A stretch of DNA of 64,000 nt from Agromyces sp. CF514 (GCF_900113185.1 NZ_FOZD01000001.1:1-64000), one strand, 5' to 3'; shown: positions 44,758 to 54,336, counted from the first letter of the stretch. The notes: generated by a model not told the origin, from the letters alone. Made by a program: numbers and translations.

Positions 44758-46104
44758 CTACGCCGCGCCGTAGCCGCGCAGGAACAGCGCGAGGCTCAAG
44801 GCGAGATGCTCGATCTCCGAGGGGTCGACGCTCTCGTTCGGCGCATGGATGAGCGCGAGCGGCTCCTCGACCCCGAGCAGCACGATCTCGGCGTCCGGAT
44901 AGGTGTCGGCGAAGACGTTGCACAGCGGGATCGACCCTCCCTGGCCGAGCGTCGTCATGGGCACGCCGTACGCCTCGTGCATCGCTTCGCCGAGCGCACG
45001 GAACCCGGGTCCGTCGACCGACGCCTCGAACGGCTCCCCCACGGCCTCGGTCGCCACGTCGACGTGCACGCCCCAGGGCGCGTCGGCACGAAGCTGCGCC
45101 GCGAGGGCGTCGTGCGCGACCTGCGCATCGGTTCCGGGCGGCACGCGCAGGTTGAGCCGTGCGGCGGCCTTCGGCACGATCGCGGCGGTCGAACCGGTCA
45201 CGGGCGGGCAGTCGATGCCGAGCACGGTCAGCGCGGGCCTGGCCCACAGCATGTCCGAGACCGTGCCGTCGCCGAGCAGCGCGACGCCCTCGAGCACGCC
45301 CGCATCCGTGCGGAACTGCTCGGGGGGATACGGCTCGCCGTGCCAGGCACGGGTGGCGTCGAGGCCTTCGATCGTCGTGTTGCCCTCGCTGTCACGCAGG
45401 CCCGCGAGCATCTCGATGAGGGCCGCGAGCGCGTCGGGGGCGGCGCCGCCGAACATGCCGGAGTGCACCTCGGACGCGAGCGCCTCGACCGTGACCACGA
45501 CGTTCGCCATGCCCCTCAGGCTCACGGTCGCCGCCGGGCGCCCGACCGCCGCATTGCCGGTGTCGCACACCAGGATCACGTCGGCCCGCAGCACGTCGGG
45601 GTTCGCGGCCGCATACGCCTCGAGTCCGCCCGTTCCCTGCTCCTCGGATCCCTCGACGACGACCTTCAGGTTCACCGGGATGTCGTCGCCGAGCGCCCGC
45701 AGGGCGAGCAGGTGCGTCACGATGTTGCCCTTGCAGTCCGCTGCGCCCCGCCCGTGCCAGCGGCCATCGACCTCGGTGAGCTCGAACGGCGGCGTGCTCC
45801 AGGCGGACTCGTCGAGCGGCGGCTGCACGTCGTAGTGCGAGTAGAGCAGCACCGTCGGGGCATCCGGAACCGTCGTCGCCCTCGACCCGACGACCGCGTG
45901 GCTGCCGTCGGGCGTGAGCTCGAGCCTGGCGTCGGCGAACCCGAGCTCGGCGAACCGGCCGCGCACCCACTCGGCCGCCCTCGCGCACTCCTCGGGCGGG
46001 AACTGGCGCGGGTCGGCGACGGATCGGATCGCCACGAGTTCGGCCAGCTCGGGGCGGACCCCGTCCATCAGGTCGTGGACGCGCGACCGGAGGTCGTCGC
46101 TCAT
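44758..46104 (-). CDS. M20 family dipeptidase
   Basis: A 448-residue metallopeptidase. Zinc ligands and catalytic acids are visible: SHYDVQPP (His and catalytic Asp), GRGAADCKGN (bridging Asp), EGSEEQGTGG (Glu pair), VCDTGN and the C-terminal HAPNES (His). This pattern fits the dipeptidase/CNDP-like branch. Probably hydrolyses dipeptides in the cytoplasm. Third gene of an operon in which each start overlaps the previous stop (ATGA), after an amino-acid permease and a small membrane protein. Confidence 0.9.
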   Translation of the reverse strand: MSDDLRSRVHDLMDGVRPELAELVAIRSVADPRQFPPEECARAAEWVRGRFAELGFADARLELTPDGSHAVVGSRATTVPDAPTVLLYSHYDVQPPLDESAWSTPPFELTEVDGRWHGRGAADCKGNIVTHLLALRALGDDIPVNLKVVVEGSEEQGTGGLEAYAAANPDVLRADVILVCDTGNAAVGRPAATVSLRGMANVVVTVEALASEVHSGMFGGAAPDALAALIEMLAGLRDSEGNTTIEGLDATRAWHGEPYPPEQFRTDAGVLEGVALLGDGTVSDMLWARPALTVLGIDCPPVTGSTAAIVPKAAARLNLRVPPGTDAQVAHDALAAQLRADAPWGVHVDVATEAVGEPFEASVDGPGFRALGEAMHEAYGVPMTTLGQGGSIPLCNVFADTYPDAEIVLLGVEEPLALIHAPNESVDPSEIEHLALSLALFLRGYGAA

Positions 46105-46547
46105 CCGTTCGCCGAATCGGTCGTCTGCAGGTCGTCGACGAACTGCTGGAAGTCCTCGAGCTCGTCCGGGCAGTACACCTGGATGATCGCCAACTGGCCC
46201 TTCAGCACGTCGTTGTCGACGATCACCGGTCGCTCACCCGGCGCGCCGGGGTTCGTCGTCAGCATGCCGTACAGCGTCGCTCGGCTCAGCGCCTCGTTCG
46301 GCGCAGCGCACACCGCGCCGCCGTCATCGCCGAGCACCCGGGCGATGACCGCGGTCGCAGGCGGCGACGCGCCGGCGTCCTCGAGCACCTGGGAGAGCTC
46401 GGCCGCCTTCTCGTCGGCCTGCTTGGTCTCGCGCGCCTGGCCGAAGGCGATCACCGCCCACACGCCCAGCAGCACGAGCACGATGACGACGACCACGTAG
46501 AGCGTCGAGCGGTGCCGCGGCTCCGACTGCTCGAGTTCGGTGCTCAT
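46101..46547 (-). CDS. small membrane-anchored protein of unknown function
   Basis: A 148-residue protein with one helix (TLYVVVVIVLVLLGVWAVIAF, about 15-35) and an outward domain with two cysteines (GAVCAAP and VYCPDEL). I do not recognise the family. ATGA overlaps on both sides tie it to the permease and the dipeptidase, so equal production of the three is likely. Confidence 0.75.
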   Translation of the reverse strand: MSTELEQSEPRHRSTLYVVVVIVLVLLGVWAVIAFGQARETKQADEKAAELSQVLEDAGASPPATAVIARVLGDDGGAVCAAPNEALSRATLYGMLTTNPGAPGERPVIVDNDVLKGQLAIIQVYCPDELEDFQQFVDDLQTTDSANG

Positions 46548-48037
46548 CTCGTCGCCTCCTCGGAATCGGCGGAGCCGTCGGCCCCGTCTGCGCCATCGGC
46601 GTCACCGGCGTCACCGGATCCGTCGCCCGAATCGGCCGCCTTCCACGACGGCTTGCGGAACCGGTAGAAGAGGAACGGCACGAGCAGGCCGAGACCCAGG
46701 GCGCCGCCGCCGACGATCAGGAAGTACACCCACGGGTCGCCGCCGCCGAACTGCGACGGAGGAACGAATCCGACGAGCAGGGCTGCGAGCGACGCGGCGA
46801 ACCCGACACCGCACAGGAGCACGAGCATGGGAGCCCGGAACCCACGTGGATGGTCGGGGTGGTTCCGTCGCAGGCGCACCGCGGCGACGAACATGAGCAG
46901 GTACATGATGAGGTACACCTGCGTCGTGATCACCGAGAAGATCCAGTACGCGCTCGACACGTTCGGAATGAGCGCGTAGCCGAGGGCGATGACGGTCGTG
47001 ATGACCCCCTGGGTCACCAGGAGGTTCTGCTGCACGCCGTGCTTGTTGAGCTTCTGCAGGAACGGCGGCAGGTAGCCCTCCTGCCGCGAGATGAGCAGCA
47101 GGCCCTTCGACGGCCCCGCGAGCCAGGTCAGCATGCCTGCCAGCGACGCCGACACGAGCGCGATGCCGATGATCGGCGTCAGCCACTGCGAGTCGAAGAC
47201 CGCGAGCACCGCGTCGAACGCCTGCATGACACCGGCCGTGAGCGAGAGTTGGTCGGCCGGCACGATCCAGCTGATGGCGAGCGCCGGGAGGATGAAGATC
47301 AGCAGCACGAGACCCGACGCCAGGAAGATCGCCCTCGGGAACTCCTTGGCGGGCCTGCGCAGCGACGACACGTGCACCGCGTTCATCTCCATGCCGCTGT
47401 ACGAGAGGAAGTTGTTCACGATGAGCACGAGGCTCGCGAGCCCCGCCCACTGCGGCAGCAGGTTCTCTGCCGTCATGGGGGCGGCCGACGGGTTGCCCTG
47501 CCCGAGGAACGCCGCGCCCAGCACGATCAGCAGCGCGCCGGGGATCAGCGTGCCGATGATGAGCCCCGCGCTCGCGAGGCCGGCGACGCCCTTGGTGCCG
47601 CGGGACGAGATGAACACGCCCGACCAGTAGCAGACCACGATCACGAGCGCCGTCCAGACGCCGTTGCTGGCGAGCGCCGGGTTGATCACGTAGGCGAGCG
47701 TCGACGCCACGAACCCGAGCAGCGTCGGATAGTAGAAGATCGTCATCGCGAACTGGCACCAGACGGCCAGGAACCCCATCGGCTTCGAGATGCCGGTGGC
47801 CACCCAGTTGTAGACGCCGCCCTTCCACCCCGACGCCAGCTCGGCCGAGACGAGCGAGGTCGGCAGCAGGAAGATGAGCGCCGGCACGAGGTAGAGGAAC
47901 ACGCACGCGAGTCCGTAGACCGCCATCGTCGGCGCGGGCCGCAGGCTCGCGACCGAGGCCGTCGTCATGAGCGCGAGCGCGACCCACGAGATGTAGGCGG
48001 TGCGCGGCGCCTTGGTCGCGACGGCATCCGCGCTCAT
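46544..48037 (-). CDS. APC superfamily amino-acid permease
   Basis: A 497-residue transporter with about twelve helices. Segments such as SWVALALMTTASVASLRPAPTMAVYGL, FLLPTSLVSAELASGWKGGVYNWVATGISKPMGFLAVW and NFLSYSGMEMNAVHVSSLRRPAKEFPRAIF resemble glutamate:GABA antiporter-like members. The tail is Asp/Gly/Ala-rich. First gene of a tightly overlapping operon with a small membrane protein and an M20 dipeptidase. Confidence 0.88.
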   Translation of the reverse strand: MSADAVATKAPRTAYISWVALALMTTASVASLRPAPTMAVYGLACVFLYLVPALIFLLPTSLVSAELASGWKGGVYNWVATGISKPMGFLAVWCQFAMTIFYYPTLLGFVASTLAYVINPALASNGVWTALVIVVCYWSGVFISSRGTKGVAGLASAGLIIGTLIPGALLIVLGAAFLGQGNPSAAPMTAENLLPQWAGLASLVLIVNNFLSYSGMEMNAVHVSSLRRPAKEFPRAIFLASGLVLLIFILPALAISWIVPADQLSLTAGVMQAFDAVLAVFDSQWLTPIIGIALVSASLAGMLTWLAGPSKGLLLISRQEGYLPPFLQKLNKHGVQQNLLVTQGVITTVIALGYALIPNVSSAYWIFSVITTQVYLIMYLLMFVAAVRLRRNHPDHPRGFRAPMLVLLCGVGFAASLAALLVGFVPPSQFGGGDPWVYFLIVGGGALGLGLLVPFLFYRFRKPSWKAADSGDGSGDAGDADGADGADGSADSEEATR

Positions 48038-48264
48038 CGCACCCACCGCCCCGCGAGCGAGGAGCGAACCTGCGCCCCGAGACCTGACCAGACCAGATGC
48101 TTCAACGCAACCACCCCCGGATGGGCGCATCTGCGCTCCCGCGACCGTCGCCCCAGGACGGTCCCACGCATCGCGATGCGAGTATGGGTTCAGAATGCTC
48201 TCAGGATCGAGCCCGCGTCAAGACCTCCGCGCGCCCGATACGACGGCCTGGGCCCGTACGGCGT

Positions 48265-49818
48265 TCAGCTGCGGACGGCGCGACTCCTGCGGGTGCGAGC
48301 GGCGATGAGCAGCAGGGCGGCTGCCATCAGGAACGCCGAGCCGATCACCGCTCCGGGCACCGGGTCGACACCCGTCGCGGGCAGGCAGTCCGTGGCTCCC
48401 GGCGGGCAGGGCGTCGTGCCCCCCGAGGGGGCCGACGTCGGGGTGGGCGTCGGCGTCGGCGTCGGCGTGACCGTCAACAGCATCGGATCGCCGAGCACGG
48501 GGTCGAAGAGCGCGCTGGTGGCGACGAGGCGCACGAGCAGGCCGGAGTTCTCGAGGGTTCCGTCGACCGTGAGCGACTCGCCGGTCTCGCCGGCGATGTC
48601 GACCCAGGTGGTGCCGCCATCGACGCTCGACTGCCACCGGATCTGCTGCCAGAAGTCGGCGGCGATGGCCGTGAACGTCGCAGCGGTGCCTTCGTCGACG
48701 GTGAGGTCTCCGCTGCCCGTGATCGCGGGCTTCGTGAAGACGAGCAGCTCGTCGGTGCCGCCGCTCGTCGCGTAGAGCCGATCGGCGTCGGTGCCGGTCG
48801 CGCTGTACGCGTCGACCGATTCGACGTTCGCGCCGATGTCGACCCGAGCGCCGACCGGCGTGCCGCTCTCGTAGTCGATCGCGACGATGCCGCCGGTGAG
48901 GCAGGCGACGTACACCCGGTCGCCATTCGGAGTCGAGTCGAGCAGTCGTGGACCGCAGTCGACCGGATCCGTCACGACGGGGTCGGCGGAGCCCGGAGTG
49001 AACGCGGAGATCGACGTGGGCGTGCCGGAGTTCGAGCTCAGCACCCGGTCGACGTTCTCGACGTACGCGGTGTCCCACGGCAGGTCGCCCGTCGGGGTGA
49101 GCGTGCCGAGCGAGAGCGAGCCGTCGCCGGCGACGTCGACCGCCTGCACGCCGCCGGCCGGCGCGGCCGCGAACGACGTGAAGTACGCCTGGGTGTCGTC
49201 GGTGCGCACCGAGACGCCGCGGGAGCCGTTCGGCACGGAGATGGTGCGAGGAGCGGCCGTCGGATCGGCGGTCGAGAACTGGTACTGCGGATTGAAGAGG
49301 GTCGCGGCGTAGATGTACGTGCCCGACGTGTCGGCCTCGAGGTCGACGAAGCCGCCGCCGGCGGTGATCACGGTAGGCGTCGGGGTGCCGCCCGCCTCGA
49401 GATCCGCGGCCGGGTAGACGAGGATCTGGCCCGGGTTGTAGAACGCGACCCACACCTGCGAGCCGTCGGGCGAGACCTGCACCGAGGTCGGGTTGAAGTC
49501 GGCGCCGGGTCCGAAGGTCACGGCACCGACCTGCGCGAAGCTCGTCGTGTCGTAGACCCGCAGGTCGGCGACGCCGCCGTCGCCGCGCGAGATGACGAAC
49601 ACGTGGGCGCCGTCGGGCGTGGCGTCGACGTCGATCGGGTACCGCCCGGAGGGAACGGCCACGTAGGTCATCTCGGGATCGGCGGATGCCGCGGGCGACG
49701 CGACGAGTGCGGTCGCCGATGCGGCGAGCAGCGCCAAGGCGACCGCGGCGACCGCCGAGACCCGGCGGCGGCGGCGCCGAGCGCCTCGGGCGAGCGGGCC
49801 TCCGTCGTTGGCGAACAT
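48265..49818 (-). CDS. LPXTG-anchored YncE-like beta-propeller protein
   Basis: A 517-residue surface protein. A basic signal peptide ends near SPAASA (about 45). Repeated blades (VDATPDGAHVFVISRG, VQVSPDGSQVWVAFYNPG, DSTPNGDRVYVACL) build a YncE/YVTN-type propeller over about 50-370, then an Ig-like segment (TVDEGTAATFTAIAADFWQQIRWQSSVDGG). A Thr-Pro tract precedes LPATG, a hydrophobic helix and RTRRSRAVRS: a canonical sortase signal. Likely a wall-bound adhesion or recognition protein. Confidence 0.88.
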   Translation of the reverse strand: MFANDGGPLARGARRRRRRVSAVAAVALALLAASATALVASPAASADPEMTYVAVPSGRYPIDVDATPDGAHVFVISRGDGGVADLRVYDTTSFAQVGAVTFGPGADFNPTSVQVSPDGSQVWVAFYNPGQILVYPAADLEAGGTPTPTVITAGGGFVDLEADTSGTYIYAATLFNPQYQFSTADPTAAPRTISVPNGSRGVSVRTDDTQAYFTSFAAAPAGGVQAVDVAGDGSLSLGTLTPTGDLPWDTAYVENVDRVLSSNSGTPTSISAFTPGSADPVVTDPVDCGPRLLDSTPNGDRVYVACLTGGIVAIDYESGTPVGARVDIGANVESVDAYSATGTDADRLYATSGGTDELLVFTKPAITGSGDLTVDEGTAATFTAIAADFWQQIRWQSSVDGGTTWVDIAGETGESLTVDGTLENSGLLVRLVATSALFDPVLGDPMLLTVTPTPTPTPTPTSAPSGGTTPCPPGATDCLPATGVDPVPGAVIGSAFLMAAALLLIAARTRRSRAVRS

Positions 49819-50006
49819 TCATCGAGTCTCGCATCCGACGCGCCGGTGCGCCAGACCTTCGGCATCGACGCACCGGACGGCGCGCGGGTAGTGTTCGTGC
49901 AGATCGCCGACGATCAGACGCCTGCCCAGCCGGCGGCACCGGTCGACGGGCGCCGCCCTGCGGCATCCGTCACCGGCCGTTCACCCGACCGAATGAGACT
50001 GCTCGC

Positions 50007-51413
50007 ATGACCACTCCCCCCGAGCCCCCCGCAGACGCACCGCGCAACTTCCCGCCGACGCACCTCACTCCAGCCGACGGGGCGGCGGCCACCATCGGCG
50101 TGACGACCGAGCAGGTCGAGGCCGTGACGGATGCCGGTGCGCGGAAGGGACGCATCCTCGCGTGGGGCCTGTGGGACTGGGGATCGGCCGCGTTCAACGC
50201 GGTCGTGACGACCTTCGTGTTCACCGTGTACCTGACGAGCGAGTCGTTCGGGCCGAGCGGCACCGTCGAGGCGCAGCTCGGATGGGCGCTGGCGATCGCC
50301 GGGCTGCTGATCGCCCTGCTGGCGCCCATCACCGGCCAGCGATCCGACACGAGCGGGCGACGCAAGCTCTGGCTCGCCGTGAACACCTACATCGTCGTGG
50401 CCATCACCCTCGCGATGTTCTTCGTGCTGCCCGCGCCCGAGTACCTCATGCTGGGCCTCTTCCTCGTCGCGGCGGGCAACGTGTTCTTCGAGTTCGCGGG
50501 CGTCAACTACAACGCCATGCTGGTGCAGGTCTCGACGCCGCGCTCGATCGGCAAGGTCTCGGGCTTCGGCTGGGGCATGGGCTACGTCGGCGGCATCGTG
50601 CTGCTGCTCATCGTGTACTTCGGCTTCATCCAGCCCGAGGTCGGGCTGTTCGGAGTGACCGGCGACAACGGCCTCGACGTGCGCGTGACCATGCTCGTCT
50701 CAGCGATCTGGTTCGGCCTGTTCGCGCTGCCCGTGCTGCTCGCGGTGCCCGAGTACCGCAATCCCGCTGCCGTCGACCGCGGCAAGGTGGGGTTCTTCGC
50801 CTCGTATGCGCGCCTCGGCCGCGACGTGCAGCGGCTCTGGAAGGAGCAGCGCAACACGGTCTGGTTCCTGCTCGCCAGCGCGGTGTTCCGCGACGGCCTC
50901 GCGGGCGTCTTCACCTTCGGCGGCGTGCTCGCAGCCTCGGTCTTCGGGTTCTCGGCCGGCGAGGTCATCATCTTCGCGATCGCCGCCAACGTCGTCGCGG
51001 GCATCTCGACGATCGCCGTCGGCGCACTCGACGACCGGTTGGGCGCGAAACCGGTCATCATGACGGCGCTCATCGGTCTCGTGATCAGCGGCCTGCTCAT
51101 CTTCGTGCTGCACGACGGGGGCCAGATCGTGTTCTGGACGGCGGGCCTCGCGCTCTGCCTCTTCGTCGGCCCGGCGCAGTCGGCGAGCCGCACGTTCCTC
51201 GCGCGTCTCATCCCGGCCGGGCGCGAGGGCGAGGTGTTCGGCCTCTACGCGACGACCGGTCGCGCGGTGAGCTTCCTGGCTCCGACCGCATTCGCCCTCT
51301 TCGTCACGATCGGCGGGGCGCCCTACTTCGGCATCCTCGGCATCGTGCTCGTGATCGCGCTGGGGCTCGCGCTGCTCATCCCGGTGAAGGCGACGAAGGC
51401 GCCCGCCGCCTAG
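50007..51413 (+). CDS. MFS transporter, UMF1/Atg22-like family
   Basis: A 468-residue protein with twelve predicted helices. The family opening WGLWDWGSAAFNAVVTTFVFTVYLTSESFG is clear, as is the loop APITGQRSDTSGRRKLWLAV after helix 2. Fungal Atg22 exports amino acids from vacuoles; bacterial substrates are unknown. The frame is open from 49686 but the protein-like sequence starts at ATG 50007. Confidence 0.88.
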   Translation: MTTPPEPPADAPRNFPPTHLTPADGAAATIGVTTEQVEAVTDAGARKGRILAWGLWDWGSAAFNAVVTTFVFTVYLTSESFGPSGTVEAQLGWALAIAGLLIALLAPITGQRSDTSGRRKLWLAVNTYIVVAITLAMFFVLPAPEYLMLGLFLVAAGNVFFEFAGVNYNAMLVQVSTPRSIGKVSGFGWGMGYVGGIVLLLIVYFGFIQPEVGLFGVTGDNGLDVRVTMLVSAIWFGLFALPVLLAVPEYRNPAAVDRGKVGFFASYARLGRDVQRLWKEQRNTVWFLLASAVFRDGLAGVFTFGGVLAASVFGFSAGEVIIFAIAANVVAGISTIAVGALDDRLGAKPVIMTALIGLVISGLLIFVLHDGGQIVFWTAGLALCLFVGPAQSASRTFLARLIPAGREGEVFGLYATTGRAVSFLAPTAFALFVTIGGAPYFGILGIVLVIALGLALLIPVKATKAPAA

Positions 51414-51467
51414 GAACTCGGACTCCCCGGGCCGGCATCCCACCGGCCCCCGGCCTGTCGCGCGACG

Positions 51468-51501
51468 CAAGTCATTGCTATAGTCAACACAATTGACTTG
51501 C
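51468..51501 (+). promoter_or_regulatory. operator/promoter A: TATAGTCAA with TTGACT inverted repeat
   Basis: AGTCAA-N5-TTGACT (51482-51498) is a perfect 6-bp inverted repeat whose left arm is fused to a -10 box TATAGT (51479-51484). An outer CAAGTCA/TGACTTG pair surrounds it. It lies 26 bases before the hydrolase start and is related to sites at 54372 and 56354. Confidence 0.7.
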
Positions 51502-51524
51502 GATGTTGCTAGAGAGGCGGCGCC

Positions 51525-52409
51525 GTGCGAACCACCGATCCGGGGTCACCGATCACCGTCGACGTCGGCGATGTGCGGATCGCCGCCGACGTCTCCGGAA
51601 CCGGCACCCCCGTGCTGCTCCTGCACGGGTACCCCGAGACGAGGGCGATGTGGCGCGAGGTCGCGGCCGAGCTCGCGACGCGCCACACCGTCGTCGCCGC
51701 CGACCTGCGCGGCTACGGCGACTCGACGAAGCCGGCCGGTGACCGCTACTCCAAGCGCGAGATGGCCGCCGACCAGGTCGGGCTCATGCGCGCGCTCGGG
51801 CACGACCGGTTCGCGGTCGTCGGCCACGACCGCGGCGGTCGGGTCGGCCACCGGCTCGCCCTCGACCACCCCGAGGCCGTGGCCGCGCTCGCGGTGCTCG
51901 ACATCGTGCCCACGCTGCACATGTTCGAGCACGTCGACCGCGACATGGCGACGAGCTACTTCCACTGGTTCTTCCTCGCACGCGACGACGGACTGCCGGA
52001 GCGACTCATCTCCGCAGCCCCGCGCGAGTGGCTCGAAAGCCGGTTCCGCGGCCGCGCCGTGCGCGAGGGCGCGATCTCGGCCGAGGCATTCGCCGAATAC
52101 CTCCGATGCTTCGACGAGGACACCGTCCGGGCGAGCTGCGCCGACTACCGCGCCGCTGCGACCGTCGACCTCGAGCACGATCGCGACGATCGCGACGCCG
52201 GCGTGCGGGTCGCCGCACCGCTCCTCGCGCTCTGGGGCGCGCACAGCTACGTCGGGCGCTCGTTCGACGTCGTCGAGGTCTGGCGCGACTTCGCCGACGC
52301 GGCATCCGGAGCCCCGATCGACGCCGACCACTACCTCGCGGAGGAGGCGCCCGCCGAGACGGCCACCGCACTCTCCGCCTTCCTCGACGACGGGACCGTG
52401 CAATGGTGA
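51525..52409 (+). CDS. haloacetate (fluoroacetate) dehalogenase-like alpha/beta hydrolase
   Basis: A 294-residue hydrolase. All marker residues of fluoroacetate dehalogenases are present: nucleophile Asp102 with Arg103 and Arg106 in GHDRGGRVGHR, acid Asp126 in VLDIVPT, halide-pocket His147-Trp148 in YFHWFF and Tyr208 in CADYRAAATVD, catalytic His269. These enzymes split the C-F or C-Cl bond of haloacetates; related epoxide hydrolases share part of the set. GTG start after AGAGAGG. It overlaps the M20 gene by 7 bases and is preceded by operator A. Confidence 0.85.
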   Translation: MRTTDPGSPITVDVGDVRIAADVSGTGTPVLLLHGYPETRAMWREVAAELATRHTVVAADLRGYGDSTKPAGDRYSKREMAADQVGLMRALGHDRFAVVGHDRGGRVGHRLALDHPEAVAALAVLDIVPTLHMFEHVDRDMATSYFHWFFLARDDGLPERLISAAPREWLESRFRGRAVREGAISAEAFAEYLRCFDEDTVRASCADYRAAATVDLEHDRDDRDAGVRVAAPLLALWGAHSYVGRSFDVVEVWRDFADAASGAPIDADHYLAEEAPAETATALSAFLDDGTVQW

Positions 52410-53521
52410 CCACGACGTTCGACCGCGACCGCGTGATCAGCCGGCTCGACGCGCTCGTGTCGACCGAGACGCCGACGGGCGATCGCGACGGCATGGCCGA
52501 GGCGCACCGCCTCGTGCGGTCGTGGCTCGACCCCCTGCTCGGCGACGGCGAACCCGTGGTGGTCGACGGCGTGACGCACCTGCTCTGGCGCGGCGGCGAC
52601 GCACCCCGCGTGCTGCTGCTCGGGCACCTCGACACCGTCTGGCCCCTCGGGACCATCCGCGAGCGGCCGTTCACGATCGACGGCGATCGCATCACCGGCC
52701 CCGGCACCTTCGACATGAAGGCGGGCGTCGTCATCATGGCCGAGGCGCTCCGCAGCGTCGTCGACACGGGCGACGTCGCCGTGCTCCTCACCAGTGACGA
52801 GGAGATCGGATCGCTGACCTCACGCGCACTGCTCGAACGCGAGGCCGCGCGCGCCGGAGCGGTGCTCGTGCTCGAGCCCAGCCTCGACGGCGCCGTGAAG
52901 ATCGCCAGGCGCGGCGGCAGCATCTACCGCCTCGAGGTGCACGGTCGGGCCGCCCATGCCGGGCTCGAGCCCGAACTCGGGCGCAGCGCGCTGGCCGAGC
53001 TCGCCCACCAGGTGCTCGCCCTGCCGAGGCTCGCCGACGACCGGTTGGGCACCACCGTCAGCCCCACGGTCGCGCACGCCGGAACCGTGACGAACGCGAT
53101 CCCCGACCGGGCCGAGATGCAGATCGACGTGCGCGCGTGGACCATGGGCGAACTCGAGCGCGTGCACGCGGCGTTCTCGTCGCTGCCGACGCACACCCCC
53201 GACGTGCGCGTGGACGTGAGCGGGGGCATCAACCGACCGCCGATGGAGGATGCCACGTCGCGCGACCTCCTCGCGCTCGCCCGCGCGGTCGCCGAACGCC
53301 TCGGGCACGGGCCCGTCGAGGCGGTCTCGGTCGGCGGCGCCTCGGACGGCAACTTCACGGCGGCCATCGGGGCGGCGACGCTCGACGGCCTCGGCCCGCG
53401 CGGCGGCGGCGCCCATGCGATCGACGAGTGGGTCTCACTGGCCTCGATCGAGGAGCGGATCGCCCTCATCACGGGCATCATCGACGGCATCGGCGGGTCG
53501 GCCGGCACCGGACCGGCCTGA
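52403..53521 (+). CDS. M20 family amidohydrolase (CPG2/ArgE-like)
   Basis: A 372-residue zinc peptidase. Ligands are visible in LLGHLDTVWP (His, Asp), PGTFDMKAG (bridging Asp), TSDEEIGS (Glu pair), VLEPS and GGGAHAIDEW (His). A dimerisation domain (GRAAHAGLEPELGRSALAEL) is present. It resembles glutamate carboxypeptidase and releases an amino acid from an amide bond. ATG 52403 overlaps the hydrolase stop, so the pair is translationally coupled. Confidence 0.9.
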   Translation: MVTTTFDRDRVISRLDALVSTETPTGDRDGMAEAHRLVRSWLDPLLGDGEPVVVDGVTHLLWRGGDAPRVLLLGHLDTVWPLGTIRERPFTIDGDRITGPGTFDMKAGVVIMAEALRSVVDTGDVAVLLTSDEEIGSLTSRALLEREAARAGAVLVLEPSLDGAVKIARRGGSIYRLEVHGRAAHAGLEPELGRSALAELAHQVLALPRLADDRLGTTVSPTVAHAGTVTNAIPDRAEMQIDVRAWTMGELERVHAAFSSLPTHTPDVRVDVSGGINRPPMEDATSRDLLALARAVAERLGHGPVEAVSVGGASDGNFTAAIGAATLDGLGPRGGGAHAIDEWVSLASIEERIALITGIIDGIGGSAGTGPA

Positions 53522-53537
53522 GCACGCTCGCCGCGCG

Positions 53538-54236
53538 TCAGGCCCCTTCGGCGGCGTTGCGCGGCGCGCGGCGCTCGATGCTCTCGAGCAGCAGTTCGAG
53601 CGCGGTCTCCCACGCGCGGGGGTCGCGGATGCCGGGCAGGTTCTCGCCCACCCACGCGATGTTCGGGTACTCGGCGAGGTCGAGCCGGCGGTAGTCCATC
53701 TGCCAGGTCAGCTCGTCGGCGTCGCGGACCTCGTCGGGCAGCGCCTCGAGCGCGGCCTGGATCGAGGTCGCCGATCGGATCAGCTGGCCGAGCGCCCTGG
53801 CGTAGAGCGCGGATTCCTCGGGCCCGTACCCGCCGCGACGCAGCGCGCCGATCGAGAACTCCATCGACTTGAAGTCGGTCGGGCGGCGAAGGGCCATCTG
53901 CAGCGCGAACTCGGGATAGCGCATGTAGTGGTCGTGGATCAGGTGGGCCTGCGCACGCAGGTCCGCCATCCAGTCGTCGGTCGCGATCATCGCGCCCGCG
54001 TACGATCTGGCGCGCAACGTGTCGATGAGCTCGAGGAGCAGTTCGTCCTTGTCGCGGAAGTGGCGGTAGATCGACGTGGGGTGGGCGTCGAGCTCCTCGC
54101 CGATGGCCTGGAACGTGAGGCGGTCGAGGCCGTCCCGTTGCACCACGGCCTCGGCAGCCGCCACGATGATCTCCCTGCTCAGCGAGTCCCTCGCACGCCG
54201 CGGCCGGCTCTGCTTCACGGTCTTCGTGGTCGCCAT
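53538..54236 (-). CDS. TetR family regulator of the import cluster
   Basis: A 232-residue repressor-type protein. The HTH (EIIVAAAEAVVQRDGLDRLTFQAIGEELDAHPTSIYRHFRDKDELL) occupies about 22-67; a TetR_C-like ligand domain follows. It lies between the hydrolase/M20 pair and the divergent S9 peptidase. Sites of the AGTCAA type at its own promoter and at three neighbouring promoters make it the likely regulator of the cluster. Confidence 0.87.
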   Translation of the reverse strand: MATTKTVKQSRPRRARDSLSREIIVAAAEAVVQRDGLDRLTFQAIGEELDAHPTSIYRHFRDKDELLLELIDTLRARSYAGAMIATDDWMADLRAQAHLIHDHYMRYPEFALQMALRRPTDFKSMEFSIGALRRGGYGPEESALYARALGQLIRSATSIQAALEALPDEVRDADELTWQMDYRRLDLAEYPNIAWVGENLPGIRDPRAWETALELLLESIERRAPRNAAEGA

Positions 54237-54319
54237 CGCGCCTCTCCCCTCGAACCGGTCGCCATCGACGCGCGATGCGGCCGGATTGCACCCACCGTAC
54301 CCTAAGGGAGCAGCCTCGT

Positions 54320-54336
54320 AGTCAATGACGATGATC
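54320..54336 (-). promoter_or_regulatory. operator-like half-site at the tetR promoter
   Basis: AGTCAA (54320-54325) followed by TGACG and ATGATC is a degenerate copy of the AGTCAA-N5-TTGACT site. Read on the minus strand the arm is TTGACT, a good -35 for tetR; the -10 is unclear. Confidence 0.4.
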
